Shown here: positions 46,844-55,942 of the stretch, piece by piece
How the letters are laid out: each line of letters begins with the position of its first letter
How positions within the stretch are numbered: the stretch's first letter is position 1
Origin: Lachnospiraceae bacterium
Lineage (GTDB): Bacteria > Bacillota > Clostridia > Lachnospirales > Lachnospiraceae
Direction of reading: 5' to 3'
Assembly: GCA_022774705.1 (NCBI GenBank)
Contig: JALFLM010000005.1
Location: forward strand, 26,783 to 90,782
DNA length: 64,000 bases
The notes under the pieces: generated by a model
Told to the model about the DNA's origin: nothing
The model's database searches: none
What the model saw: the letters and a program-made list of their open reading frames with translations, nothing else
Translations under genes and position numbers: made by a program

Positions 46844-47864
46844 TACACACCTTATTATTTTCCACGGTTTTCATCTTCTCTTCCGGATCGTTCTTCATCC
46901 TTTTATCCGGATTTTCTTTCAGTCCTTCACGCAGTTCCTCCAGAAAACCGGGCAGCTGCGCATATCTGGCACCCGGATTCCGTCTCAGCATCAGCCTTTT
47001 ATCCCTGCTGAGCTGCCTTTTCAGCCGGTCATTCCAGACCTCAAGAGAAAGCCGGATCCGACCCAGTTCTTCAAAATGTTCCCCGGATATCCGGTCTTTA
47101 TCTCTGGCAGCAAGAGTCTGTTCCTTCAATGCATCCACACGGGCAGACAGATTGGAAATGGTATCCTGAAGCCGTTCCTTTAAGTTGATCTCCACTCCCA
47201 GACGGCTCTCCATCCTGTCTCCCAGACGGCCGATAAGCAGCTCCGATTTCTCCTCCAGCTCAGCTCTGGCAAATGTATCAATAATCTCAATGCGCCGCTT
47301 CATATGTCCCAGTTCAGTACGCATACGCTCCGCCTGTATGATCAGATCCCTGATATCCAGAGCAGTCTTCAGAGAAGCGGTAAAATCAGCTGCTGCCACC
47401 ATGGAAATAATCAGCGCCCCGGCACTTACCAGAATGGACGGCAGTCCCAGAACCAGTTTTTCAAAAGGCTTGTGCATGCCGTAAATAAGTGCCAGACTCA
47501 GAAATCCCCAGGCAATACTGGAACTAAGACAGATATGACCCTGAATATTATATTTCTTATTGCTGTAATCCCAGTAACGCACCTTGAACAGTGCCTCCAT
47601 AACCACACCTGCCAGATATTCCAGTATGGTGGCAGCGATCATGCCTGTAATATATACCATAACCGGCATATCGCGAAACGGCAGAGCCGCAAACAGAACT
47701 GTAATAGCACCGCTTCCGTACAGAGGCAGCAGCGGCCCGTGCATGAAGCCCCGGTTTACCAGCTGGTGTCTGCAGATGGACACATAGGCCGATTCAAAGC
47801 ACCATCCCAGAAAACAGTATATGTAAAAGAAAATAAACCATTGGGATATCGTATATTCATACAT
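46827..47864 (-). CDS. Putative ABC transporter permease-type membrane protein (PF06541) with coiled-coil tail
   Basis: About 345 residues. The ATG at 47864 is preferred over the GTG at 47882 because GTGAGGAG is the ribosome site. The N-terminal half has about five helices with the family signature FIYCFLGWCFESAYVS and LPLYGSGAITVLFAALPF. The C-terminal 170 residues are a charged coiled coil (LEEKSELLIGRLGDRMESR, LKERLQDTISNLSARVDAL). Family function is unknown despite its name. It overlaps the LTA-synthase-like gene by 17 bases, so the three genes to 42474 form one envelope operon. Confidence 0.8.
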   Translation of the reverse strand: MYEYTISQWFIFFYIYCFLGWCFESAYVSICRHQLVNRGFMHGPLLPLYGSGAITVLFAALPFRDMPVMVYITGMIAATILEYLAGVVMEALFKVRYWDYSNKKYNIQGHICLSSSIAWGFLSLALIYGMHKPFEKLVLGLPSILVSAGALIISMVAAADFTASLKTALDIRDLIIQAERMRTELGHMKRRIEIIDTFARAELEEKSELLIGRLGDRMESRLGVEINLKERLQDTISNLSARVDALKEQTLAARDKDRISGEHFEELGRIRLSLEVWNDRLKRQLSRDKRLMLRRNPGARYAQLPGFLEELREGLKENPDKRMKNDPEEKMKTVENNKVCNDEKR

Positions 47865-47950
47865 AAAAATTCTGCTCCTCACATTATCCTGTAAAAGATA
47901 TCCTTAATCATAAGTTATTATAATCGTATCTTATACTCATCCATCTCTTA

Positions 47951-47979
47951 TATTTACCCCCCGTTTTCCATTTTGTCAA
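47951..47979 (-). promoter_or_regulatory. Promoter of the envelope operon
   Basis: Minus strand TTGACA (47979-47974), 17-base spacer, TAAATA (47956-47951), about 85 bases before the PF06541 gene. Confidence 0.65.
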
Positions 47980-48121
47980 CTGCTCTTCACTTAAAGTTCA
48001 CGTCTTAAACAAATATTTTACATTCTTTTCATTTTTCTTAAGAAAGTTTAATTTTTATCGTAAATCTTTTCCACGGGGAAATCTGTGTAAAATCCGCAGA
48101 TAAATTCATGATATATTTCAC

Positions 48122-48150
48122 TTGACCCGGCTTCATTTCCAGCTTATGAT
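48122..48150 (+). promoter_or_regulatory. Promoter of the ParB-like/BMP gene
   Basis: TTGACC (48122-48127), 17-base spacer, TATGAT (48145-48150). The 5' flank 47980-48121 is AT-rich with no further feature seen. Confidence 0.7.
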
Positions 48151-48194
48151 GGGTACAGGATTGTAATACATTTTTTATCAACAGGAGGTTTCCT

Positions 48195-50132
48195 ATGTCA
48201 AAAACAGATTACAGCAACGCCCATAAGCTTGCCGTACGTGATTACCGGTTCCGGGTTGCAAAGGGTGAATACCCCTACCTCCCTGTTCTGGATGACATTC
48301 TTCGTTCTACTTCTATTGCAGGTGAAAGCAATCTGGGACTGGTGGACATTCCACTGGATTTCATCGTGGGAACCAGTACCGCCGGTCGTACCAATTCCTT
48401 CTCCAGCAATTTTCTCCCGCTTCTGGAGGAAACTTCTGAATTTGCCTGCAAATGGAGCAGCCTCAGTACCGCACATCTGGAGGAAGGAATCCGCGATCCC
48501 ATCAAGGTTTACGAATTCATGAACCGTTACTATGTGGTGGAAGGCAACAAGCGCGTCAGCGTTCTTAAATATTTCGGTGCCGACAGCATCCATGCCTATG
48601 TGACCCGTATCCTGCCTCAGCGCAACGATTCCCGCGAGAACAGGCTTTATTACGAATATGTGGATTTTTACCGGGATTCCGGTATCAACTATGTGGAATT
48701 TTCAAAGATCGGCAGTTATAAACTTCTGCTGGATAAGATGGGTAAACAGCCCGGTGATATCTGGAGCACAGAGGATAAAATGGATTTCGCTTCCGCCTAT
48801 CATTATTTTGCCAAGCGCTTCCGGGCAAAGGTCAGCAAAAAACTGCCGCTTACACCAGGTGACGGTTTCCTGACCTGTGTAAAGGTTTACGGATATGAAA
48901 AGATGAAGAATGCCACGGAGGATGAGATCAACAAGGTTCTGGAAAAGCTGAAAGAAGAACTGATTGCTTCCGCCATGGATAAACCCATGGAACTGTCCAT
49001 GCAGCCTGTCAATGAGAAAAAAACCGGCCTGACCAAAAAGCTGATCAGCAATATCCTGCCCACCTCCCAGCCGAAGATGAAGGTTGCTTTCATTTACGAC
49101 AAGCGCCCTGATGTCTCCCCCTGGATCTACAGTCATGAGATGGGGCGGATGCATCTGAATGAAGTTATGGGTGACCGGGTGGAAACCACCGCATTCACCT
49201 ATATCAATACGGAAGAGCTTGCGGATAAGGCTCTGCATGGAATTATCGAACAGGGATATACTACCATTTTCGTAATTGCTCCTCAGCTGATCGATTCCTG
49301 TGTGCGGGCGGCCGTGGATTACCCGGAGGTGCGGATCCTCAACTGTTCCCTGAACACCTCCTACCACAGTATCCGTACCTATTATTCCAGGATTCATGAA
49401 GCCAAGTTTCTGACCGGTGTTGTGGCCGGTGCCATGTGCGAAGACGGACGGATCGGTTACCTGGCTGATTACCCTCTGTACGGTGCAATCGCCGGCATCA
49501 ACGCCTTTGCTCAGGGTGCCCGCATGGTCAATCCCCGGGCGAAGATTTATCTGAATTGGACCTGTCTGAAGGATACCGATCCGCTGGCTCTGTTCCGTCA
49601 GGAAAATATCCGCTTCATCTCGGGTCTGGACAATATCAAGCCCCAGAATGCTTCCAGAGAATTCGGACTGTATATGCTGGATGACGATACCCGAGAGAAT
49701 CTGGTGCTTCCTGTATGGCACTGGGGTATTTTCTATGAGCGCCTGATCCGGGAAATTCTGAACGGTACCTGGAAGGAGGAGGAGCCTGCCGAAACTGAAG
49801 TCAGCCGAAAAGCCATCAATTACTGGTGGGGCATGTCAGCCGGTGTCATCGATGTCATCTGCTCCTCCAAAGTACCTGCTGCCACACAACGTATGGTGGA
49901 GATTTTCAAGCACGGTATTATCACCGGCTTCTGCTCCCCTCTGGGCGGCACTATAACCGATCAGAACGGTGTACAGCACGATGGCGGAGCCGGTTTCAGC
50001 CCGGAGGACCTGATGAAGATGAACTGGCTGGCTGACAATATTATCGGATCCATCCCTGAAAACTGGTCCCTGAAGGACGAAAGTGTACCCTTAGTTAAAG
50101 CATCCGGTATTATGAAAAACGACCTGGAATAA
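48195..50132 (+). CDS. Cytoplasmic BMP/PnrA-type ligand-binding domain fused to a ParB-like domain
   Basis: 645 residues with no signal peptide or membrane helix. Residues about 40-140 contain YEFMNRYYVVEGNKRVSVLK, resembling ParB/sulfiredoxin-type folds (the xxVxEGNxRxxxLK pattern). From about residue 295, MKVAFIYDKRPDVSPWIYSH begins a BMP family sugar/nucleoside-binding domain (VAGAMCEDGRIGYLADYPLY, AGVIDVICSSKV), normally an extracellular lipoprotein. Its cytoplasmic form suggests a ligand-controlled enzyme or regulator, perhaps responding to nucleosides. I know no named function. AGGAGG site before the ATG. Confidence 0.75.
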   Translation: MSKTDYSNAHKLAVRDYRFRVAKGEYPYLPVLDDILRSTSIAGESNLGLVDIPLDFIVGTSTAGRTNSFSSNFLPLLEETSEFACKWSSLSTAHLEEGIRDPIKVYEFMNRYYVVEGNKRVSVLKYFGADSIHAYVTRILPQRNDSRENRLYYEYVDFYRDSGINYVEFSKIGSYKLLLDKMGKQPGDIWSTEDKMDFASAYHYFAKRFRAKVSKKLPLTPGDGFLTCVKVYGYEKMKNATEDEINKVLEKLKEELIASAMDKPMELSMQPVNEKKTGLTKKLISNILPTSQPKMKVAFIYDKRPDVSPWIYSHEMGRMHLNEVMGDRVETTAFTYINTEELADKALHGIIEQGYTTIFVIAPQLIDSCVRAAVDYPEVRILNCSLNTSYHSIRTYYSRIHEAKFLTGVVAGAMCEDGRIGYLADYPLYGAIAGINAFAQGARMVNPRAKIYLNWTCLKDTDPLALFRQENIRFISGLDNIKPQNASREFGLYMLDDDTRENLVLPVWHWGIFYERLIREILNGTWKEEEPAETEVSRKAINYWWGMSAGVIDVICSSKVPAATQRMVEIFKHGIITGFCSPLGGTITDQNGVQHDGGAGFSPEDLMKMNWLADNIIGSIPENWSLKDESVPLVKASGIMKNDLE

Positions 50133-50194
50133 ACCGGTATCTGTTTCCCCCTGAACAGATGCATAAATCCAAAATAATAAATTTTTATAAAATT

Positions 50195-50875
50195 ATGAAT
50201 ATACTTGCTGTTTCTGATAAAGAATCAAAATTCTACTGGGATTTCTATCAGCCCGGTAAACTGGACAATATAGATCTGATCCTTTCCTGCGGCGATCTGC
50301 GGGCGGAATATCTTGATTTCCTGACCACCTTTGCCAAATGTCCGGTGCTTTACGTGCGCGGCAACCACGATACCAGATATGCACGCAGACCGCCTGAAGG
50401 CTCCATCTGTATTGATGACACTATCTACGTGCACAAAGGGGTCCGCATCCTGGGACTTGGCGGTTCCATGCAGTACAACGGCGAACCGCCTTTTCAATAC
50501 ACTAATGCCCAGATGCGCGCCCGTTTCAGGAAGCTGTGGCTTCAGATCAGGCTGTACCGCGGCTTTGATATTCTGCTGACCCACTCCCCCGCTCTGGGGC
50601 TGGGAGACGGCAATGACATGGTCCACCGGGGATTTGAAGTATTTACCCAGATGCTTATGCGCTACCACCCCCGCTACCACCTGTACGGGCATGTCCATTC
50701 CGAATACGGAAACGATTTCGTGCGAAGACAGACCTTTATGAATACGGAAGTAATCAACTGCTACGAAAGATATCTGTTTAATTATGAAACAGGTGAGGAT
50801 ATTTTTTTCAGGGAATCGGACAGTTTTTCCCTTCTGTCCGATTCCCTGGACATCCTGAACGACCTGACCGATTAA
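50195..50875 (+). CDS. Metallophosphoesterase
   Basis: 226 residues of the calcineurin-like phosphoesterase fold. Metal and catalytic motifs: ILSCGDLRAEYLDFL (GD), YVRGNHDTRYARRPP (GNHD), LLTHSPALGLGDGNDM (H) and HLYGHVHSEYGNDF (GHxH). The usual leading D-x-H is altered to SDKESKF. The start at 50195 (MNILAVSDK) is preferred to 50159; neither has a strong ribosome site. It sits 62 bases after the ParB-like/BMP gene and may share its transcript. Substrate unknown. Confidence 0.88.
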   Translation: MNILAVSDKESKFYWDFYQPGKLDNIDLILSCGDLRAEYLDFLTTFAKCPVLYVRGNHDTRYARRPPEGSICIDDTIYVHKGVRILGLGGSMQYNGEPPFQYTNAQMRARFRKLWLQIRLYRGFDILLTHSPALGLGDGNDMVHRGFEVFTQMLMRYHPRYHLYGHVHSEYGNDFVRRQTFMNTEVINCYERYLFNYETGEDIFFRESDSFSLLSDSLDILNDLTD

Positions 50876-50971
50876 ACAGACAAATCCGTCCGGACTGTTC
50901 ATTCTTCTGCCGGACTGTTATCGGATTTTTATTATATTACTGCCGCCAAAAAAGCGGTACAAGGAGGAATT

Positions 50972-51835
50972 ATGTCAAATAACATTACCGGTCATACCGG
51001 ATTATTATGCCTGCTGGGAAGCCCTGTGGCTCACAGCATTTCCCCTGCCATGCACAACGAAGCATGCAATCTGCTGGGGCTCGACTATACATATCTGGCC
51101 TTCGATGTGGGCGTTGACCAGATGAAAACCGCCGTGGAAGGGCTCCGTACCATGAACTGCCGCGGCTGGAACATCACCATGCCCGGTAAAAATATCATGT
51201 GCGAACTGGCGGATAAGCTGTCTCCTGCTTCCGAGATTTCAGGAGCCTGCAACACGGTTGTCAATGACAACGGTGTCCTTACCGGCCACACCACTGACGG
51301 TATCGGTTTCATGAGAGCTGTGAAAGACTGCGGCGAAGATATCATCGGCAAAAAAATGACCCTTCTGGGCGCAGGCGGCGCTGCAACCGCCATTCTGGTA
51401 CAGGCTGCTCTGGACGGCCTGCGGGAAATCAATGTATTTAATGTACGGGACGGTTTCTTTGAACGGGCTCAGTCCATCGTCGACAAGCTCAATGAACGGA
51501 CCTCCTGTAAAGTAACCCTTCATGATTTTTCCGATCCGGAGCTTTTAAGAGCCTCCATCGCAGACAGCCACATCCTTGTTAACGGAACATCCGTAGGCAT
51601 GGCTCCGAATACCGACCGGACCATTATCACCGATACCACCATGTTCCATAAGGATCTGTTTGTATTTGATGTAATCTACAATCCGCAGGAAACACGTCTG
51701 CTGCGGGAAGCAAAGGAAGCCGGCTGCCGCACAGCCAATGGCCTGTACATGCTGCTGTATCAGGGAGCTGCTTCCTTCGAACTCTGGACCGGTCAGAAGA
51801 TGCCCGTGAAAGAAATCAAAGAAAAGTTTTTTTAA
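50972..51835 (+). CDS. aroE: Shikimate dehydrogenase
   Basis: 287 residues. Reduces 3-dehydroshikimate to shikimate with NADPH in the chorismate pathway. The substrate site is LGSPVAHSISPAMHNEACN and NITMPGKNIMCELAD (catalytic lysine in a slightly unusual MPGKN instead of the common PHK), TTDGIGFMRAV, the Rossmann loop LLGAGGAATAILVQA, and the C-terminal LLYQGAASFELWTG. Good AGGAGG site. It stands alone, away from other aro genes, and could equally use quinate; the family call is firm. Confidence 0.92.
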   Translation: MSNNITGHTGLLCLLGSPVAHSISPAMHNEACNLLGLDYTYLAFDVGVDQMKTAVEGLRTMNCRGWNITMPGKNIMCELADKLSPASEISGACNTVVNDNGVLTGHTTDGIGFMRAVKDCGEDIIGKKMTLLGAGGAATAILVQAALDGLREINVFNVRDGFFERAQSIVDKLNERTSCKVTLHDFSDPELLRASIADSHILVNGTSVGMAPNTDRTIITDTTMFHKDLFVFDVIYNPQETRLLREAKEAGCRTANGLYMLLYQGAASFELWTGQKMPVKEIKEKFF

Positions 51836-51892
51836 AAACCAACCGGACAGCAGCAGAAGCTTCCTGCGTCCCGGCCTGAACTGAAAAACAGA

Positions 51893-51944
51893 AAAACCCG
51901 GAATCAGATGAATGGAATCATTCATCCGGCTCCGGGTTTTCGTT
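51893..51944. terminator. Terminator between aroE and the TPR gene
   Basis: AAAACCCGGA...GATGAAT pairs with ATTCATC...TCCGGGTTTT around GGAATC. T/A runs on both sides make it bidirectional for the convergent genes. Confidence 0.88.
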
Positions 51945-51960
51945 TACCATCCTTTAACTT

Positions 51961-53916
51961 TTATTTCTTCCAGAGTTTCTGCCACCAGCTCTTTTTGCCG
52001 CTGATTTCCTGTTCATCATCAGCTGCCGCCGTGCCATTGTCTTTCATCACATCACCTGTTGCTGTACCTTCCGTTCCATTATCTGTACCATCCTCCGCGA
52101 TATCAGAATCATATAGCGGTTCATCTTCCAGATTTTCGTAGATATCCCGGCACTGCTCGCTGTACTCTCTGCATTTTCCGGCGATTTCAAAAGCTTCTCT
52201 CAGATATTCGTTAACATCCTCATCTTTTGTCTCCTGACGGAAACGCCCCAGGTTGTAGCTGGCAACTGCAGCATCGGGGAGACGTGTTTCATCTTCCGCA
52301 GCCAGTTTCCGGTAAATTTCAAGTGCTGCTTTATAACTGTTTTCCGCCTCTTCCAGCTGATTGATATCCCAGTTCAGCAGACCCAGTTCACTGTAGAGAA
52401 GCGCTGCCTCCGACTGGTATTCCCTCTGATCCATGCCGGCGTACAGCTGTGCAGCCTGCTGATAGCTTTTAACAGCATCCTCATAACGGCCATTATCATG
52501 ATGCTCCCGGCCCTGCTTTTTCAGAAGTCCCGCTATCTCAGCCTGCTTTCTGGAAGCCTCCTGCAGCGCCTTATTCATGGAATCATAAATCTGTTTGCAC
52601 ACCTGACTGCTGTCTCTGCGGGCTGAGCAGATATCCCATGTTTTTTCCATGTAGGGAGCTGCTTTTTCCGGCTGATTCATCCCCCGGTAAATGTTGCCCA
52701 GATTGAAGCAGACCATGGCAAGAGGAGGTTCAAACTCATCAGCTTTTTCTGCTGCAAGTCCGGTATACAGCTCACAGGACAGCAAATACATCTTTTCTGC
52801 TTCCTCCCGCCGGCTCTGATTCAGGCAGAGAACCCCCAGCGTATTGCTGACCATGGCCGCTTTTTTTCTCAGTTCCAGATTAAACAGATCACGCTGTATC
52901 TGAACATCGGAACCCTTTTCTTCTGCACCGTTTTTTTGCTTTTCCAGCAGTTTTTCTTCGATTTCCAGCGATTTTCTGAACTTTTCCTCCGCTTCCTCCA
53001 TGCGCTTCATCTTACTGTACAGGCTGCCCATGTTGCCGTAAATATCAGCCAGCTGCATCTGCACATCGTCATTCTCCGGGCTCTGCTCTGCCAGCTTTTC
53101 ACGAATCTCCAGAACCTCCTGATAAATCTTTTCCGCTTCCTCCGGACGATTACTGCGCATATACAATGCACCCATATTCAGTCCGCTGGCCGCCACCAGC
53201 GGCAGATACATGTCGCCTTTTTTCTCAAGGAGCTTCTTTCTGATGCCCAGAGCCTCCCTGTACATAACCTCTGCTTCCTTCAGACGATTGGTACGGTAAT
53301 ACAGAGTTCCCAGATTATGATAGGGCAGAGCCAGATCCGGCAGATATGTTTCTTCATCCACTTTTGAAAGTTTCCGCTGGATCACCAGAGCCTCTTTGTA
53401 AGCTCCCTCTGCATCCTGCAGGCGATTCTGCCGATCATAAACACAGCCCATATTGATAAAATTCTTCGCCATATCGGACAGACGCTTCCGGTCTTCTCTT
53501 GGAACACCCATCTTCTCGTCAATGCGGACGATCCTTTTCATAATATCATTGCGAACCGGCTGCATATCTTCATTAGGCTTAAAATACACCATGATCTCCG
53601 CCTTTTTCAGCTGCGTCAGATTCCGTATGAGAAGATTCATCTCCTCCCCGGAGACCTCCTCTTTCTTACAGAAAAAGATAATACAGCATAACGCAGACTT
53701 TCTCACATGGGGCATAACAGGAGTCTGAACCACTTTCACCGCATACGTTCCGTCCTTTTTAACAGGCAGCGTCATACCATATGCCATAATCTCTACATTC
53801 AGGTTATTGAACTTCCTGTAAAAACGGTTCAGTTCCTCCGTGAACTTCTCCATCCTGCCGTATTCCTCTTCCTCGCCCCCTGCCGGAGAAACCGTATAAA
53901 GTGTAATCGTCTTCAT
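51961..53916 (-). CDS. Tetratricopeptide repeat protein with unknown N-terminal domain
   Basis: 651 residues, cytoplasmic. Residues 1-125 are a separate domain (MKTITLYTVSPAGGEEEEYG ... ALCCIIFFCKKEEVSGEEMN ... KKAEIMVYFKPNED) with an alternating strand/helix look; I do not recognise it, but it loosely recalls TIR/DUF4062-like folds. Eight or more TPRs follow, e.g. ALPYHNLGTLYYRTNRLKEA, ASGLNMGALYMRSNRPEEA. The C-terminal tail is acidic then basic (EISGKKSWWQKLWKK). A scaffold or signalling function is possible; nothing specific is supported. Confidence 0.78.
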   Translation of the reverse strand: MKTITLYTVSPAGGEEEEYGRMEKFTEELNRFYRKFNNLNVEIMAYGMTLPVKKDGTYAVKVVQTPVMPHVRKSALCCIIFFCKKEEVSGEEMNLLIRNLTQLKKAEIMVYFKPNEDMQPVRNDIMKRIVRIDEKMGVPREDRKRLSDMAKNFINMGCVYDRQNRLQDAEGAYKEALVIQRKLSKVDEETYLPDLALPYHNLGTLYYRTNRLKEAEVMYREALGIRKKLLEKKGDMYLPLVAASGLNMGALYMRSNRPEEAEKIYQEVLEIREKLAEQSPENDDVQMQLADIYGNMGSLYSKMKRMEEAEEKFRKSLEIEEKLLEKQKNGAEEKGSDVQIQRDLFNLELRKKAAMVSNTLGVLCLNQSRREEAEKMYLLSCELYTGLAAEKADEFEPPLAMVCFNLGNIYRGMNQPEKAAPYMEKTWDICSARRDSSQVCKQIYDSMNKALQEASRKQAEIAGLLKKQGREHHDNGRYEDAVKSYQQAAQLYAGMDQREYQSEAALLYSELGLLNWDINQLEEAENSYKAALEIYRKLAAEDETRLPDAAVASYNLGRFRQETKDEDVNEYLREAFEIAGKCREYSEQCRDIYENLEDEPLYDSDIAEDGTDNGTEGTATGDVMKDNGTAAADDEQEISGKKSWWQKLWKK

Positions 53917-54097
53917 CTATATTAACATCCTCCTGTAAAGTACTCAAAAAAACACTTAACTAACTGCTTAACCATCTGTCCGGTGAATTGTCCGGTTAAC
54001 ATTTCCAATGGTTTTTCAGAAATTCCACAGTGATTATAACACCCACAGAGTAAACGGAACAAGCCCTTTTTACAAATGCTCTGATTTCATATATAAT

Positions 54098-54146
54098 ATG
54101 AAAACCGGGGCAGACCTGAGGTTTTCCTCCCGGTCTGTCCCGGTTG
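54098..54146 (-). terminator. Terminator of metNIQ
   Basis: On the minus strand AACCGGGACAGACC pairs with GGTCTGCCCCGGTT across a G/A-rich loop, followed by TTTT. About 60 bases after the metI stop. Confidence 0.82.
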
Positions 54147-54205
54147 CTTCTTAACAGTTACTTGAAATTTATTGAGCCGGATTGTATCCTATGATCTGCT
54201 CCGCA

Positions 54206-54910
54206 CTAATGCTTCAGCCGTTTGTCGAATCTGACAGCCAGGCGGGTGCCGATACTCTGGAAGATCTGTACCAGCACGATCAGCAGAACCACCGCAAATA
54301 CCATAACCAGATATTTGTAGCGGTAATACCCGTAGTTGATTGCGATCTTGCCCAGACCCCCGCCGCCGATGATACCGCTCATGGCCGTGTAGCCCAGAAT
54401 CGTGGTGATGGCAATTGTTATGTTGGAGATCAGCGAGGGTACGCTTTCCGGTATCATAACCTTAACAATAATCTGAAAGGGAGAAGCACCCATGCTCTGG
54501 GCCGCTTCAATAATATTGGGATTAACCTCTCTGAGACTGCCTTCCACCAGACGGGCCACAAAAGGAAATGCGGCGATCACCAGCGGTACAATGGACGCAG
54601 TTGTTCCCACCTTGGTTCCCACGATCAGCTTGGTCAGCGGAAATACCAGAATCATCAAAATCAGAAACGGTACAGAACGAAGCAGGTTGATGACCACATT
54701 CAGCACATGCATGAATCCCTTCGGAAGGGGCCGGATGCCGTTCTTCTCGCCTGTCACCAGCAGAACGCCCAGCGGCAGTCCCAGAATCACGGCAAACAGT
54801 GTGGCAATCACCGTAACATATATGGTTTCCCAGGTTGCCAGGAGGAATTCACCTTTCAGAATCTCAACCGCCTCCGCAATGGCATCCGGTGCAAATAATT
54901 TATCAAACAT
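54206..54910 (-). CDS. metI: Methionine ABC transporter permease
   Basis: 234 residues with five to six membrane helices (TLFAVILGLPLGVLLVT, PFLILMILVFPLTKLIV). The ABC-coupling loop is EAAQSMGASPFQIIVKVMIP, and GYTAMSGIIGGGGLGKIAI is a MetI hallmark. It imports methionine with MetN and MetQ. The gene overlaps metN by 8 bases. Confidence 0.93.
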   Translation of the reverse strand: MFDKLFAPDAIAEAVEILKGEFLLATWETIYVTVIATLFAVILGLPLGVLLVTGEKNGIRPLPKGFMHVLNVVINLLRSVPFLILMILVFPLTKLIVGTKVGTTASIVPLVIAAFPFVARLVEGSLREVNPNIIEAAQSMGASPFQIIVKVMIPESVPSLISNITIAITTILGYTAMSGIIGGGGLGKIAINYGYYRYKYLVMVFAVVLLIVLVQIFQSIGTRLAVRFDKRLKH

Positions 54911-55913
54911 CGTCTGAAACCTCCCTTACCAGCACATCGGGCACCTTCTGCAGGTACTCCATGGCACGTCTGAGCTGATCTTCATCTCCGGGAATTCCCA
55001 GCAGCATGCTGCCGTACGCTTTCTCGCCGATTCCCTTGGTTGACGCAAACAAAATATTGGCTTCTATATTCTCTTCTATAGCCATCCTGGCAATCAGAGG
55101 CATGTACGTAGCCGGTGCTCCGTTAAATACCACCCGGATCCGGTGTTCACCGGGTACAGCCGATAAAATCTCCTCAGAATTTTCAGGAAATACCAGCCGC
55201 CTCGCCGCCTTCGATCTGGGGCTGGAGAATACTTCTCCCACTTCCCCCTGTTCCACCACGCAGCCTTCATCAAGAATCGCCACATGACTGCAGATCTCCT
55301 CCACCACATTCATCTGGTGAGTGATTACGATAACCGTAATCCCCATCTTTTTGTTGATATCCCGGATCAGCTCCAGAATGGAGTGGGTGGTTCTGGGATC
55401 CAGCGCACTGGTGGCCTCATCGCACAGAAGAATCTTCGGATTGGTGGCCAGCGCTCTGGCGATGGCGATTCTCTGCTGCTGCCCGCCGGAAAGCTGAGCC
55501 GGATACGCTCCCGCCTTATCAGGCAGACCAACCATGTCCAGCAGCTCCAGCGCACGTTTTCTGGCAGCATCCTTCTTCACGCCCGCCAGTTCCAGAGGAA
55601 AACATATATTCTTCAGACAGGTGCGCTGCATCAGCAGATTGAACCCCTGAAAAATCATGGTTACATTTCTCCTGACATCGCGAAGTTCTGCTTCCGACAG
55701 CTGCCCGATATCCCTTCCGTCGATGCAGACCGTACCCTTCGTAGGCCGCTCCAACATATTAATACAGCGCACCAAAGTACTTTTCCCGGCGCCGCTCATA
55801 CCGATAATACCAAAAATATCTCCATCCTCGATGGTCAGGGACACATCCTTCAGGGCATCCATGGAGCCATCAGCTGTCTGGAAAGACTTGGTCAGATTTT
55901 TAATCTCGATCAT
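54903..55913 (-). CDS. metN: Methionine ABC transporter ATP-binding protein
   Basis: 336 residues. Walker A GMSGAGKSTLVRCIN, signature LSGGQQQRIAIARAL, Walker B ILLCDEATSALDP and H-loop VIVITHQMNVVEEI are all present, with the C-terminal NIL ligand-binding domain (RIRVVFNGAPATYMPLIARM) that lets MetN be inhibited by methionine. Belongs to the metQ-metN-metI operon. The ribosome site is only moderate. Confidence 0.94.
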   Translation of the reverse strand: MIEIKNLTKSFQTADGSMDALKDVSLTIEDGDIFGIIGMSGAGKSTLVRCINMLERPTKGTVCIDGRDIGQLSEAELRDVRRNVTMIFQGFNLLMQRTCLKNICFPLELAGVKKDAARKRALELLDMVGLPDKAGAYPAQLSGGQQQRIAIARALATNPKILLCDEATSALDPRTTHSILELIRDINKKMGITVIVITHQMNVVEEICSHVAILDEGCVVEQGEVGEVFSSPRSKAARRLVFPENSEEILSAVPGEHRIRVVFNGAPATYMPLIARMAIEENIEANILFASTKGIGEKAYGSMLLGIPGDEDQLRRAMEYLQKVPDVLVREVSDDV

Positions 55914-55942
55914 AATCCTGCTCTCATCCCGTTTTTTACTGC

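Noticed and set aside
53707-53925. Antisense ORF opposite the TPR gene start
   Set aside because: Shadow of a real gene; no supporting features.
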